Positions 32,227 to 44,589 of a stretch of DNA of 64,000 nucleotides are shown here, one piece after another; positions within the stretch are counted from its first letter, which is position 1; each line of letters begins with the position of its first letter. The DNA is from Antilocapra americana (lineage: Eukaryota > Chordata > Mammalia > Artiodactyla > Antilocapridae): NCBI GenBank assembly GCA_007570785.1, contig ML664199.1, positions 19,414,597-19,478,596 of the forward strand, read 5' to 3'. The notes under the pieces were generated by a model. It ran no database searches, was not told the DNA's origin, and saw only the letters and a program-made list of their open reading frames with translations. The position numbers and the translations under genes were made by a program.

Positions 32227-32438
32227 CCCATATGGAACGGCCTCGGTGGCTCAGATGGTAAAGCGCCTGCCTACAATGTGGGAGACCTGGGTTCGATCCC
32301 TGGGTTGGGAAGATCTGGAGAAGGAAACAGCAACCCCCTCCAGTATTCTTGCCTGGAAAAATCCCATGGACGGAGGAACCTGGTAGGTTACAATACATGG
32401 GGTCACAAAGAGTTGGACACAACTGAGCGACTTCACAC
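32227..32438 (+). mobile_element. Bov-tA SINE
   Basis: Well-preserved head (CGGTGGCTCAGATGGTAAAG, GGGTTCGATCCC B box) and BovA body. Flanked by a perfect 12-base duplication AGAGAGTATTTT at 32215-32226 and 32439-32450. Confidence 0.95.
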
Positions 32439-32450
32439 AGAGAGTATTTT

Positions 32451-33394
32451 AAATTTAGTGTTTCTAATGTTTAGAGTGTTTGCTGTTCTTACTTGGATTT
32501 CAACATCTGCAAAAATCAGTATTTCAATTCAGGCTCCTTTTTGTATGATCTTCTAGACATCTCTCTATTATATCTCACAAGGATGTCAAAAACTAGATTC
32601 ACCACATTTGTCCACACCGCTGTTCTCTCTTCTTCCACACAGAGATGGCATTAGTTCCCTGTCATTCAAACAGAAATCTGAAAGATATGTGCAAATTTCC
32701 CTCTGCTTCACTTTCCATTTGGATACCATCAAATGAGCTTTTAGCTCCTCTATATCTCTGCAATCTTTCCCTTCTTCTCTGATACTCTTTATTTTTTCCC
32801 CTAAGGTCTAGTTTTCACAACCCCAGGTCAATGCAGTAGAGTCTCCTTACTTGTTATGTCTCTCTTTACAGTTCATCCTACATATTACTGTCCTCACAAT
32901 GCCAGTATTGTTGAATAAATTGAATTTGGTGTGAAACTGGAGAGTAAAAATTAGTTGTGAGATTAAAACCTACCTAAGATTGAAATGTTTTCCCTGTTTA
33001 TACATTTATTTTATGAGAATCATAAGCTTGTTATTTTATCAAGGAAAAAATTTTATAGAAATATATGCCAAGTAGTGTCATCACAGCTTTCATATGAAGA
33101 GTAAAAACTTCAGTTCACGAGCCAGATGTGTTATCTGTTTGATGCCAAACATCTGAATGTTTATATAATCAGCAATGATTGGTTAATTTTGTTCTAATTT
33201 TTCATCCACTATTCTATATCATGTAGCAACAATTTATATTTCTAATATAATGTTTTATATAAACAGAAAAAATGCTGTGTTTGTGTTTAGTAAAATAGCA
33301 GATGGTTCCAATTTTCCTTTTTATATTTTTGTTTCTATAGTTTTGACTTTTGAGGTATTATACATGGAAGACATTCACACTCTCCCACACATCA
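32451..33394. other. No gene seen; possible old repeat at 32580-32900
   Basis: The pyrimidine-rich stretch at about 32620-32890 (GCAATCTTTCCCTTCTTCTC, CAGTTCATCCTACATATTAC) resembles a mammal-wide repeat I cannot name with confidence. Confidence 0.35.
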
Positions 33395-33545
33395 ATAATC
33401 ATGTATTTTAATCCATATTTTATAAGTGAGGAGGCTATATATGTTATCTTGGCACATACAACATTGTGGAGAGCTATGACTTGAAACTAGGTCTTTCTGA
33501 ATTTAACTTCCAAGGTATTAACATCTACATCACACCAAATTTTAG
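33395..33545 (-). mobile_element. MIR SINE
   Basis: Reverse complement of MIR core: CATATTTTATAAGTGAGGAG and TTGAAACTAGGTCTTTCTGA. Strongly diverged. Confidence 0.6.
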
Positions 33546-34286
33546 ACTTATGTCCTGAGTCCATCTTGATACAGATCGCTTTTTAATGCTGCATTTACTA
33601 TTAATAATAAAGAATGCACTGAAAGTCCTTGGCATCATGTCATGATGATATCTCTGATCCCTACCTTTATATTTTAAAATATTTTATTCATACACTCCTC
33701 AAATATGATCTTTACTAAGGTGTAGTCTTACTGTTGGCATAATAGGTGAAAAAGAGCCTCTCTTCCATGAAGACATCATGACAGATTTGAAAAGCTGTCA
33801 GGATAGCCTCTCACAATTAATTTTTACTTTTTAATTTCATAACCAACTCAATTTACTCAATAAGAATTTTGAGTCTTATTATCTACCAAACCTTGCATGA
33901 GACAATACAGATTTACAAACAAGTTAAAAGAACTTGGAAGTTTGGAACTGAAGATGTTTTATTTACTCACTATAAGAGCCTTCACTATTCCTTGTTTAAC
34001 ATTTGCCAGAGCAAATTCTGATATCCTTAGAAAACTTTTAGGCTGTATATGCTGGCCTTATTCAGTGTTCCATATCTCCATGTCCATTTGTTGTAGTTTG
34101 TGGCTGACTCCAATATTTCTGTTAATATAACAGACCAGATAAGATTAAGCTATTTGGATTATCTTTGAAGTATTTGAGTTAAGTGTATTTTTCCCTAAAA
34201 TATTTTGTATTCATCTCCACTATTTTAGAATCTCTACAAAAAGAAATATTCATTTTTGAAACAAATTTATCTACAAAGTATTCAAG
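33546..34286. other. No gene seen
   Basis: AT-rich single-copy sequence; the 77-codon frame at 33897-34130 has no supporting features. Confidence 0.5.
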
Positions 34287-34510
34287 TGAAGGCTCTGTAG
34301 TCATACAAAAGAGGGATTGAATTCTGCCTCTATCACTTTCTAATTGCTGTGACCTCAATTCTCTAGGCTTGTTTCTTTTTACTCATAGTGGCTCATGTGA
34401 TCCTAATTTATAGGATTGTTGTGAAGATTAAAGAAGATAAAGAAGGAAAAATGCAGTACCCTGGCAAGTAAACTCTCAATAAATCCTAGCTATTATAATG
34501 CTGATGATAG
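34287..34510 (+). mobile_element. MIR SINE
   Basis: Nearly full MIR: GGATTGAATTCTGCCTCTAT, ATAGGATTGTTGTGAAGATT and the 3' CTCTCAATAAATCCTAGCTA. One of the clearest MIRs here. Confidence 0.8.
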
Positions 34511-34924
34511 TGATCATGATGGAATCAATGTAAATCAGTAACGCTAGAAAGGATATTGGCTTAGAATCAGTGATTTGCAAACCCTTAGTGTGTAGTTAAA
34601 TAATGATCTGGTGTGCCCTATAGCCTGAGCACACAATCCCAAGGAGACTGACTAGGTAGGGAGGAAGGGTGATTCTGCCAGGAAAGCCTCACTCAGACAA
34701 CACTTTAAGAAAACTCCAACTCCACAACATACCTTTTCATTATGATTTTGAATTTATTCTCCCATGTTTTTACATACCCCCTGCCCTTGCTCTTGCCCCT
34801 AATCTGTCTTTCAAGATGTGGCAGGCAGTGGAATTGCACCTTTGGGGAGGGAAGAAATGCAGCCAGCATTTCTGATGTCCATCCAGGGAGCACTCCTATT
34901 CTCCCTCATTTTTAGCATAGTTAG
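34511..34924. other. No gene seen
   Basis: Single-copy sequence; short overlapping open frames on both strands at 34669-34893 are unsupported. Confidence 0.5.
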
Positions 34925-35262
34925 GGCTTCCCTGGCTGCTCAGCTGGTAAAGAATCCATCTGCAATGCAGGAGACCCTGGTTTGATTCCTGGGTCAGGAG
35001 TTCCTGTGAAGAAGGGATAGGCAGCCTACTCCAGTATTCCTGGGCTTCCCTGGTGGCTCAGAAGGTAAAGAGTACTCCTGCAACGCAAGAGACCTGGGTT
35101 CAATCCCTGGGTTGGGAAGATAACCTGGAGGAGGGCATTGGCAACTCACTCCAGTATTCTTGCCTGGAGAATTCCCATAGACAGAGGAGCCTGGTGAGCT
35201 ACAGTCCATGGGGTCGCAAAAAGTCGGACATGACTAAGCAACTAGGCACAGCACACAGTTGA
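34925..35262 (+). mobile_element. Bov-tA-type tandem SINE (head-body-head-body)
   Basis: A first unit (34925-35040) with tRNA-like head and the start of a BovA body is followed directly by a complete Bov-tA (35041-35262). This fits a Bov-tA3-like dimer or a SINE inserted at the A/T-poor end of another. Confidence 0.88.
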
Positions 35263-37310
35263 TCTGTAATCAGAGTGGCTCTGGTTGCTTGCTAAAATTA
35301 TATATTTGCTTGGGTCTGACTTATAAAGGGATTATAACAAATGAATGAACAAAAGCTATTTTCCAGCTGGTAACAAAGCTTTAGCAAATGATAAGAACAA
35401 GAGCAAACCAAAACCAGGAATGCATTAAAATAGCAACTCTCACCTTAATTATTCAAAAGGCCAAAATTAAGTTATTGATCTAAATGGACATAAAGTGGGT
35501 AGAAAGAAATAACCATAGCTATGCATATATACATTATACAGGAATAATCTTAGAAATACATACATATAGTAATACAATGTTTCGTATACGATAAACAGTT
35601 TGTATGTGTATCTTTTAAAACTCCAATTGATATCACTATCTATGATATGTAAACAACTGTTTCAATTCTCCACTTTTACTTAAGGTAGCATTTTACAAAT
35701 CTTTCTGGAAAGAGGAAGCTGAGGTACTTTTTCATTTGCAAATAAATTCTTATCCCAAATTTTTTTTTTCTTTGACAAACTACCTTTCTTGACAAATACC
35801 TTTGAATTTTGATGAACTCATTTAGCATCGACTGCATTTTTTCTCACCTGTGCATTCAGAGGAGGTAAAATGAAGACTATGATAAAATGACTGCCTCAGG
35901 CAAAGGCCCATAGGTGGACTCAAGACCTAGCTCTGGTTACCACCTGCAATTTGTTCTATGAATCTCAAGTCAGAGTCCAGCTGTGAAAAAAATGGCAGAA
36001 AACCTGGCCTCACTTTTAATAGCTACAAGCCAAGAGAATATAAAGTCAACAGAGGTCACAGTCCCCCCAGTCGAGAATAGCAAGGTGGCTCTTTCTCCAT
36101 GTCTTTCATCAGTTCTCCAGCTAGGAGGAGGTTAGAACCCAGACAGGGAAGAGACCATCACTCTATCAAGGTGAAAGCCAGAGCTTGTGAGGAAAAATAC
36201 CATATCTGAAACACACCCCCTTGAAGAATAAATAATAATGTCTTAATATCAGCCTTTGTTATTGTGAGTTATATATATATATATTTTAATTCTTAGTCTC
36301 AAGATAAGCTTTGAGTAGTAACTCTTCCTGCTTTCCAGAGGACTGAGTGCCTGTAAGTGAAAACACTAATTGAGCAGGTTGTTAGGGCCCAGTCATTCTC
36401 TTGATAATTCCAAGGTGATGAGCTATCATGACTGTGGAAACATGGAACACGGCAAGCTTATCAACATTTTTATGTGACAGGAATTATTTTTGATCAAAGC
36501 CAACCCCCAGAATAAACTTAAATTATACAGCTACTCTTATGGATTATGTAAAGCAGTCTGGCAGCTGTAGGGTTTTGCACTAATATTAGCTCAAATTAGA
36601 CCTATGTTTGATTCTAAAAGCCAGTTGCAGTTTAAGAATTACACTATTAATAGCGACTTTCCTAAACCAATCAGCTGTCAAGCTCTGCCCCTAGTGAATA
36701 TATACATCAAAGAAAGCATTTTCTGGTACAGTGGTTATTTTTTTTCAATAGATCATCGTTCTGTGGCAAAACAATGTTTCCTTATATACTGCAAAATTGT
36801 TTCCTTATATACTACATTCACATGCTAACTTTAAATCTGTCAGATCTCAATGTTCACTGCTGAGATGTCAAATAAAAGTGATTTGTTGGGAGAGATACTT
36901 TATTTCTAAGTTTATTATATTTCAAGCATATATTCTGAAATTGCTCAAAATTGTCACAACATCCCAGATTGTCTTTATGACTCAAATAAAAAAGTTTATA
37001 TCTATATTAAGCAAGAAAGTGCATTTCATGATCATTGCAAAATTCATTTAAATATTTTATGAGAAGAGCTTAATTTTTATTTTACTTTGTATTGTTGCTG
37101 AATATTTTTTCAGACAATTCCAAATATTGAGCAATAAGCTAAGCCTATTTTTACTTGTAAAAATCTTTTCCTCTAATTGACTATGTGGTCTGAGGCTGGA
37201 TCAAGGCATCTTTCAAAATGTTATCCAAGGCTCAGATAGTTTGCTGATGGGCTTACAGAAATATTTGTAAATGAGGAAGGCTCGCGTATATCCTTTCTCA
37301 CAGACTGTTT
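35263..37310. other. No gene seen; long repeat-free stretch
   Basis: Two kilobases without recognisable repeats apart from a TA microsatellite at 36269-36285. The part at 36370-36740 is complex and has many homeobox-like ATTA/TAAT words (TGATAATTCC, CACTATTAATAGCG). Open frames at 36604-36828 and 36797-37051 have no recognisable domain. Confidence 0.45.
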
Positions 37311-38888
37311 TAAAATCTGTATGGAAATACAAAAGACCCCAAATAGCCAAAGAAATCCTGAAAAAAAAAAATGGACCTGGAATAAGGCTTTCTGACTTCA
37401 GACTATACTACAAAGCTACAGTAATCAAAACAGTATGGCACTGGTCCTAGGACAGAAATGCCAATCATCACTGAAAAGATAAAAAGCCTAGAAATAAATG
37501 TACCCACCTATAGTCAATTAATCTATGACAAAGGAGGTCATAGAGAAAAGACAGTCTCTTCAATAAGTGGTGCTGGGAACACTGGGCACCAATATGTAAA
37601 AGAATGAAACTAGAACATTCCCTAAAACCACACCCCAAAACAAAATGAAAATGGATCAAAGACCTAAATATAAGGCCTGATACTATTAAATTCTTAGAGG
37701 AAAACACATGCAGAAAATTCTTTGACATAAATCATAGCAATATCTTCTTTGATCAATTGCCAAAAGTATGAAAATAAAATTAAAAATAAACAAAGGAGGT
37801 CTAATTAAACTTAAAAGCTTCTGCACAGCAAAAGAAACCACAAACAAAACAAAAAGGCAACCCACAGAATGGGAGAAAATATTTGCAAGTGAAGCAATTG
37901 ACAAGGGATTAATGTCCAAACATACAAAAAGCTCATGCATTTCTATAAAAAAAAATTAAAAATAAACTGGGTTAAAGATATGATACTTCTCCAGATAAGA
38001 CAGACACGGCCAAATAGCACATGAAAAGATGTTCACTATCACTAATTATCAGAGAAATAAGAATAAAAACTATAATGAAGTATTACCTCACAGCAGTCAG
38101 CATAGTCATCATGAAAAAGTCTACTAATGATAAATGCTGAAGAAGTTGTGGAGAAAAGGGAACACTCTTGCACTGTTGGTGGAAATGTAAACTTTTACAG
38201 CCACTATGAAAAACAGTATGGAGTTTCCTTAAAAAAGTAAAATACTAAAATTATCATATAATTCAGCGATCCTACTCCTGGGTATACCTCTGGAGAAAAT
38301 CATAATCAAAAAGATACATTCACCTCAATGTTCACTGCATCATTACAATATCCAGGACATGAAAGCAACAGAGGAATGGATAAAGAAGGCATGTTATGTA
38401 CAACATATAAAGCAGAATATTACTCAGCCATAAAAAAGAACAAAATAATGCCACTTGCCTCAATATTGACAAACTTAGAGATTATCATACTAAGTAAAGC
38501 AAATCAGACACAGAAAGACAAATATCACATGATATCACTCATATGTAGAATTTATTTTTTTAATGACACAAATGAACTTATTTACAAAATAGAAACAAAC
38601 TTACAGATGTCAAAAACAAATTTATGGTTACCAAAAGGGAAATGTGGGTGGGGGGAAGCAAACTGATGAGCTTGGGATTAACATATTAAACTACTATATA
38701 TAAGATAGATAACTACCAAGGACTTACCGTATAGCACAAGGAACTCTACTTAATATTCTTGTGACAGTCTACATTAGAAAAGAATCTGAAGAATAAATAT
38801 ATATATATATGTATAAAAATCAATTTATTGTATACCAAAAACTAATACAACATTGTAAATCAACTATAATAAAATATAAAAAATAAAA
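37311..38888 (+). mobile_element. L1 LINE, 5'-truncated
   Basis: Starts in the ORF2 thumb region (TGTATGGAAATACAAAAGAC) and runs through the ORF2 C-terminal end (GCAGAATATTACTCAGCCAT) and 3'UTR to TCAACTATAATAAAATATAA. About 1.58 kb. Open remnants at 37768-37959 and 38328-38666 are in different frames, so ORF2 is dead. A TA microsatellite lies at about 38797-38810. Confidence 0.88.
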
Positions 38889-39061
38889 GACTCAGAAAAC
38901 CCCATAATAACAATTTTGGATGATTTTTATATATAATATTCAAGAATCAAAACCTTCCTAATTAAGAAAAGAGATGAATAAACGAAGACAAGATATCTTT
39001 CAGTCCTTTGATTTGAATAAACATGTTAATTCAAATGATAGCATTATTTAGAATAGACCAC

Positions 39062-39186
39062 CCTGGAGAAGGAAATGGCAACCCACTCCAGTATTCTTGC
39101 CTGGAGAATCCCATGGACAGACGGGCCTGGTGGGCTACAGTTCACAGGGTTGCAAAGAGTCAGACATGACTTAGTGACTAAATAAC
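39062..39186 (+). mobile_element. BovA monomer SINE
   Basis: One BovA unit (CTGGAGAAGGAAATGGCAAC to GACTTAGTGACTAAA). Flanks TTAGAATAGACC (39049-39060) and TAGAAATAGACC (39187-39198) look like a duplication with one inserted base. Confidence 0.87.
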
Positions 39187-39199
39187 TAGAAATAGACCT

Positions 39200-40289
39200 A
39201 GAAAGATACTGTCCTTTCTATTCTAAGTTCCAAATCCTCTTCTCAAGCTGTTCTTTATATTTTCATCAACTATTACTTTGGGGAAAAGTTACAGATAAAA
39301 GCAACAGCTGTATCTGATATATTTGAGTGACCCCCAGAGGAACAATGAACAGCAAAAGGGATGGGATTTTGAAGATCTAACAGCCCTCGGCAGGTGGGGA
39401 ATGCTGAAATAATGACATCCTCAACAGGTAAAGGAGTATGTATGCAGAAATTACAGAAAGAAACAAGTAAAGGCTGTGTAAATTGTTTGGGTACCACTAC
39501 TTAAGGAAACTCAAAGATACCAATTTTTATGCTGTTCCAAATACAAGGAAGTTTTTCTTAGACAAATTTTGTTCTTCATTGGGAAGAACATTTTCAGAAA
39601 TGTAATGAAAACTTATGGATAATCCACAATTTAAAAATGCATTTTCTGTAAAAACAGACGTAAGGTATATAAATGTTAATCTATTTCTAATGAAAAGGTG
39701 AAGATCCATTTTACTAAGACCATCTATTTTCTGTCCACATATGTTTGAATTTGGATGTCATTTTATGGGAGAAAAAGAATATAAAGGCAAACAATTTTAA
39801 AAAAGATCTTAAACCATGAGAAAATCTTTTGGAAAGCCTCATAGACAACTTGCATCTGTATAATATCAATATTTATTTTTAAAGATTGAGCTGGAAAGTC
39901 TCATAGAAAACTTGCATCTGTATTATAATAATACTGACATTTGTTTTTAAAAGTTGAGCTGGAAATAAAGTAAATGCCACCGTATTTTACAATGATGTAG
40001 GGTACTTTCTTCCTAAATGAAATGCATAGTTTTACCCATGTATTTTTAATAATTTAGTTCGTGCAATGTCAACAGCTGATACCCAGTTTCTCAGTGTTTT
40101 TAACACTTGAAGTGTTGGGCCCTCGCTTTTCATCACTGACACTGGATTACATACAATAAAGTGCTTATGTCATTGATAACCTTGGTTATTTTCTGAAGAT
40201 GGCTTATTATATAACAATGAACTCATATTGATGATAATCCAACAACAAATTTTTATCAATATCCAGAAATATACTTGATGCTTGAAGGA
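39200..40289. other. No gene seen; contains a two-copy tandem duplication
   Basis: Single-copy DNA. A tandem duplication is described separately at 39831-39960. Confidence 0.5.
39831..39960 (+). repeat. Two-copy tandem duplication, 62/68 bp units
   Basis: Unit 1 (39831-39892) and unit 2 (39893-39960) both start GGAAAG[C/T]CTCATAGA, continue with ACTTGCATCTGTAT and end TTGAGCT/TTGAGCT. They differ by small substitutions and a few inserted bases, so the duplication is not recent. Confidence 0.85.
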
Positions 40290-40425
40290 AAAATGGATAC
40301 TTTATAGTTGATGAAACTGAGCCAGAGATAAAACTGACTTACCCAAGAACCCATAATCAGTGAGAAACAGAAAGAGAATTAAAATGCATGCCTCTTGAGT
40401 CTTAGGGCCTAGCAGTGGTAGACAT
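40290..40425 (-). mobile_element. MIR SINE fragment
   Basis: GTTGATGAAACTGAGCCAGA and GACTTACCCAAGAACCCATA are the reverse complement of the MIR core. Confidence 0.65.
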
Positions 40426-40904
40426 CCATAGAGATTTCTTAAGCATAAAAGAAATTGATGATATCTGTCAGCAATTTTTCTGTTGAAGAAGTATGTTATA
40501 AATTTCTATCTGCACCTCAAGGCTTTCTCTGCTAAAATGGCTCTAAAAATTGTATGAGCTGTATCATAAAGTGTGTAAAATATCACAAAAAAACTGATGT
40601 TTGAAAAAAATAGATGTATATAAAAATATAAAGATCTTTTAAATAATATAATCTATGCTGGGTTTATTTTTTGATTAATGCATTTGTGAAAATAATGAAC
40701 TTTAACTGTCTTAATCTTTCAAGCTTTCCCTCAGATGCTGCACCTAATACACTATCTTATTATCCAGGTTATTAACCAGCACTTACTGACTGATCCAAGG
40801 AAACTCAGTTTATCTTACATGTCTCAATATTCCAAGCTATAAAAATATAGGGTTAAACTATATAATCTCTGAAAGCCTCTTCTGCTTCATGCAAATACAA
40901 ACAT
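40426..40904. other. No gene seen
   Basis: AT-rich single-copy DNA; nothing recognisable. Confidence 0.5.
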
Positions 40905-41170
40905 AAATGATCATGCCTAATATTTTAGAGTATCCACTATGTACCCATCAGTGGGTTAAGTACTTTATAAGCATTATCTCATGTAATGGACACAAGAATT
41001 CCATGATATAGGACCAGATATTATATACTTTTTATATAATTGGAAACTTGGGCTTAGAAACATTTAACAGTTTAGTCACAGCTAAGTAAAGGTGAAGTCA
41101 AGCTGGAAGTCAAACTCAGATCACCTGACACTAGAACCCATGGTCTTAATCATTATATTTCACCATCCCT
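40905..41170 (-). mobile_element. MIR SINE
   Basis: Reverse complement of a long MIR: CATTATCTCATGTAATGGAC, CAGTTTAGTCACAGCTAAGT and AGAACCCATGGTCTTAATCA are all present in order. Confidence 0.75.
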
Positions 41171-41254
41171 ATTGGTCCTGAAATAAGGAAGTCAAATAGC
41201 TTACAACAATAGCTATAGAAATAGTAACTAAAACATAATAGAAACTAGAAATAT

Positions 41255-41390
41255 GGTCTGCAGATCAGCAACATCGGCATTACCTGGGTTCTTTTTAGAA
41301 ATCTAAAAATTTCCAGATTCTTCATTTTAATAACATGCATAAATGATTCATGTTCATATTAAATTTTTGAAACACTGTCCTAAAGAACAT
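41255..41390 (+). mobile_element. MER20-type hAT fossil
   Basis: ATGGTCTGCAGATCAGCAAC, CATCGGCATTACCTGGGTTC and the closing AATTTTTGAAACACTG fit MER20; the middle is shortened. Confidence 0.65.
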
Positions 41391-41722
41391 TTAAGAAGGA
41401 AAAGATCTGAAGAAAAGAAAGTGATCACACATTACCCAATTTTAAGACGTGGACAATGTCATTCTTTAACAATTTTTTTTTTTTTCCTTTAGGCCTTCAA
41501 GTTAATTGTATCTGGGGTAAACACTAAAACTGCCAAATGTGAAATGAAAGCAGCCACAAAACTCAAAGCATATAATCAACAATATAGGACTACTGGCAAC
41601 TAGACTAACCATCCTAGGGCTTTAAAAATTAATTTTGTCTTTAAGCTGATTCTGCTATTTAAATCACTGAAAATGAGGTCAAAACCTTAATAAATTTTTA
41701 TCTGTGTTCATATGGTATCACA
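41391..41722. other. No gene seen
   Basis: AT-rich single-copy DNA. Confidence 0.5.
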
Positions 41723-41725
41723 TAC

Positions 41726-41999
41726 GGAGAAGGCAATGGCAACCCACTCCAGTACTCTTGCCTGGGAAATCCCATGGACAGAGGAGCCCGGTAGGCTACA
41801 GTCCATGGGGTCGCGAAGAGTCAGACACAACTGATCGACTTCACTTTCATTTTTCACTTTCATGCATTGGAGAAGAAAATCGCAACCCACTCCAGTATTC
41901 TTGCCTGGAGAATCCCAGGAACAGAGAAGCCTGGTGGGCTGCTGTCTATGGGGTTGCAAAGAGTCTGACATGACTGCAGCAACTTAGCAGCAGCAGTAG
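41726..41999 (+). mobile_element. Bov-A2 SINE (dimer)
   Basis: Two BovA units with the CTTTCATTTTTCACTTTCA linker and an AGCAGCAGCAGTAGC tail. Same arrangement as the copy at 4453. Confidence 0.93.
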
Positions 42000-42162
42000 C
42001 ATAGAAAAGGTAAAAATAAAAACTATAATTGCCAATGAATATTTTTGTACTATCAGGTATTATTCTTTGCTTTTCATATTCAAATATTATGGATTCTAGC
42101 CAATAAAAAGGAATGTAAGTAGAGAAAGCCTGCTTTATTTATCAGACTTTTATATATGTATG

Positions 42163-42378
42163 TGGTATTACCAGGTGGTGCAGTGGTAAAGAATCTGCCT
42201 GCCAGTGTAGGAGATAAAAGAGATGTGAGTTCGATCCCTAGGTCAGGAAGATCTCCTGGAGGAGGACATGGCAACCCATTCCAGTATTCTTGCATCAAAA
42301 ATTCCATGGACAGAGGAGCCTGGTAGGTTACAGTCCATGGGGTTGCCAAGAGTCAGATATGACTGAATACACACATGG
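42163..42378 (+). mobile_element. Bov-tA SINE
   Basis: Head CAGGTGGTGCAGTGGTAAAG and GTTCGATCCCTAGGTCAGG B box, then BovA body. The 3' part ends GAGTCAGATATGACTGAATA. Confidence 0.92.
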
Positions 42379-42379
42379 G

Positions 42380-43780
42380 ACGTTTACCAAGGGGAAATAT
42401 ACATGTGATTCTAAATGCTGCAAAGTTTAGTAGTGGTTCTACTGTTACTTTAATTAAATATACATTAAAAGATATTTTTAAATTTTATATTCATTAAGAG
42501 ATCTAAAAACCAAGTTTATTTTTATGTCATTGTTTGGAAAAAAAGGTCAATCAGATGCAGTGAAAATAATGTCTTAGGTAAATCATCATCCTGCCAGTTA
42601 CTCCATTTTTCCTTACCTTGAGAATACCTGATTTAATCTAAATTAATTCTTAGGTAAGTTAGAGGTCCTGTCACCCTAGTATGTTCTGTTTTGTTTTAAG
42701 GAATCTGCCTAGTTTTCTTGCTACTGGATTTGATTCTTATTGAGTAGCAAACATGCACTTTCCGGTCAATGCCAATGCTGCAATTCCCCCTGATCAGCCT
42801 TCCTCAAGTTGGCTTATTTGTGCCCTTGGATTTTAAAAACTGACTCTTTAATTGGAATCAACTCTGTGAATGACTGTTCTTCTTAGTACCGGTAATGAGT
42901 TTTGTGTGCTTGGCATAAATGATACACTTCATAGGCTTAAAAGTTGTTGAAGAGAATAATCAAACCCCAATACCAAAAAAGAATTCTCATCTTTCCTTTT
43001 CTTATTTCCAAAGTAGGCATTTACATGACAGTGGAATCTGTGAGATAACATAGTAAGAATCAAAGTAGCCCATGTGACGTCATCATCTGTTAAAAATATT
43101 ATTTTACTCTGTTGGGATTCTTGGCTGAGATAAGAAATCTGAACAATCAGTAGAAGTACTAATTTACAACCAAGTCACTGCTCATATAATATATCAAGTT
43201 ATTCATAAGATTCATCTGTGTTTCACAATTAGGTTCTTCTCAAATATTTAAAAATGTCACCAACCGTAAAAATTAATTTGATTTACACTATAGTTATTGA
43301 TTCCTTATGAAAGCAACTCTCTGACCACTGGCAATATGCACAACATATGCTTTGCCTGTTGTGTAATTAATCCAGTGTGAAAGCAGAATGTAGGGTCTGG
43401 GGCATATCTGGGGAATGTGAAAATCAGGCTAGGCATTGATTAACTTAGGCAGCAAAGTAACTCATTAACTTATGAAGGTTAATGGAAGTTGGTTGGAAAC
43501 CATTCGAGGTATACAAATATTTCTCAGATTAGTTTTTGTCTGGAACACAGTGATATTAAAGACAGTTATAATCAGGAGGATAATATTCAAGGCAAATATT
43601 GTATCAAGAATAGGGATACTGGCCCTTGGATGTAGAAAGGTTAGAAACTGAGTGTCAGAACCATGGATAGCTCCCTTCAGAGCCTTGTAAAGAAGATGTT
43701 ACTGAGGCATCCAAGCTTCATAACTCTTCCAATCCCCATCAGAGAAAACGTATAAAAAGTCATCTTCCTTTCAGAGAGTA
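42380..43780. other. No gene seen; repeat-free, candidate regulatory DNA
   Basis: Complex sequence without recognisable repeats. It contains a perfect palindromic cAMP-response element described separately. The segment 42770-43120 is the most complex. No exon is supported. Confidence 0.4.
43075..43082. promoter_or_regulatory. TGACGTCA, full CREB/ATF palindrome
   Basis: A perfect 8-base cAMP-response element in CpG-poor surroundings. One such match is expected by chance about once per 65 kb, so by itself this is weak evidence. Confidence 0.3.
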
Positions 43781-43782
43781 GC

Positions 43783-43995
43783 ACTGAAACATATATTACG
43801 CAATGTAAAACAGATAGCTAGGGGGAAGTTGCTCAACCTGGTGCTCTGTGACAACTTAGAGAGGTCGGATTGTGGGGCTGGGTGAGAGGGAGGTATAAAG
43901 CGAGGGGACATACGTATACTTATGGCTGATTCACACTGTTGTATGGTAGAAACCAACACAATGCTGTAAAGCAAGCTATCTGCCAGTTGAAAATA
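43783..43995 (+). mobile_element. Ruminant L1 3' end
   Basis: AAACAGATAGCTAGGGGGAA, TATGGCTGATTCACACTGTT and the terminal GAAAATAAATTTAAAAAA are the tail of the same L1 family as the copy ending at 53270. Only the last 0.2 kb is present. Confidence 0.82.
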
Positions 43996-44589
43996 AATTT
44001 AAAAAATTTCACCTTCTTTATAGTTTAACTATTGTCACAGAGGCCTTTTATAGTCTTTGAATCATAAAGGAGATCCTCTTATACAGCCCAACTGAAGTGT
44101 CCACAAATACATCCACATATTCACTGCGTTCACTGGTTGCCATGCAACCTTGAAGCCTGTTCGTCCTTAGATAATTCAGAATCTTTCTCTCTACTGGAGA
44201 GTAGAGCACTATGTGACCAGTCACCAGCTCGACACTACTCATAATAAGCAGTGTGATATAAATATATCTTGAAGTTAGCTAGAATGCAGAGCTTTTCAAA
44301 TAAACTTATAACTCTCCTTTGAATCCCCTGTAAGGATGCTAAGAGATGTGGTTTTATGCCTATTAAACAAGTAGAAAAAGCATGCTGGAAAATTCAATGT
44401 CCTGAGTAAATGATAAACCGGGAGGTACAGACTCAAAGTCCAATTTCAGACTTCTGTTCTTTTAAAATCACTATATTGTAGAGTATATTCAATTTAAAAA
44501 ATACTCATTTAAATTATTTTTGGATGAATATATAATATGGTAGACATCTAAGTGTCTCAAAACATATGTTTATTATTAGTCTAATTGTG
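43996..44589. other. No gene seen
   Basis: Single-copy DNA. The minus-strand 64-codon frame at 44048-44242 has no supporting features. Confidence 0.5.
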
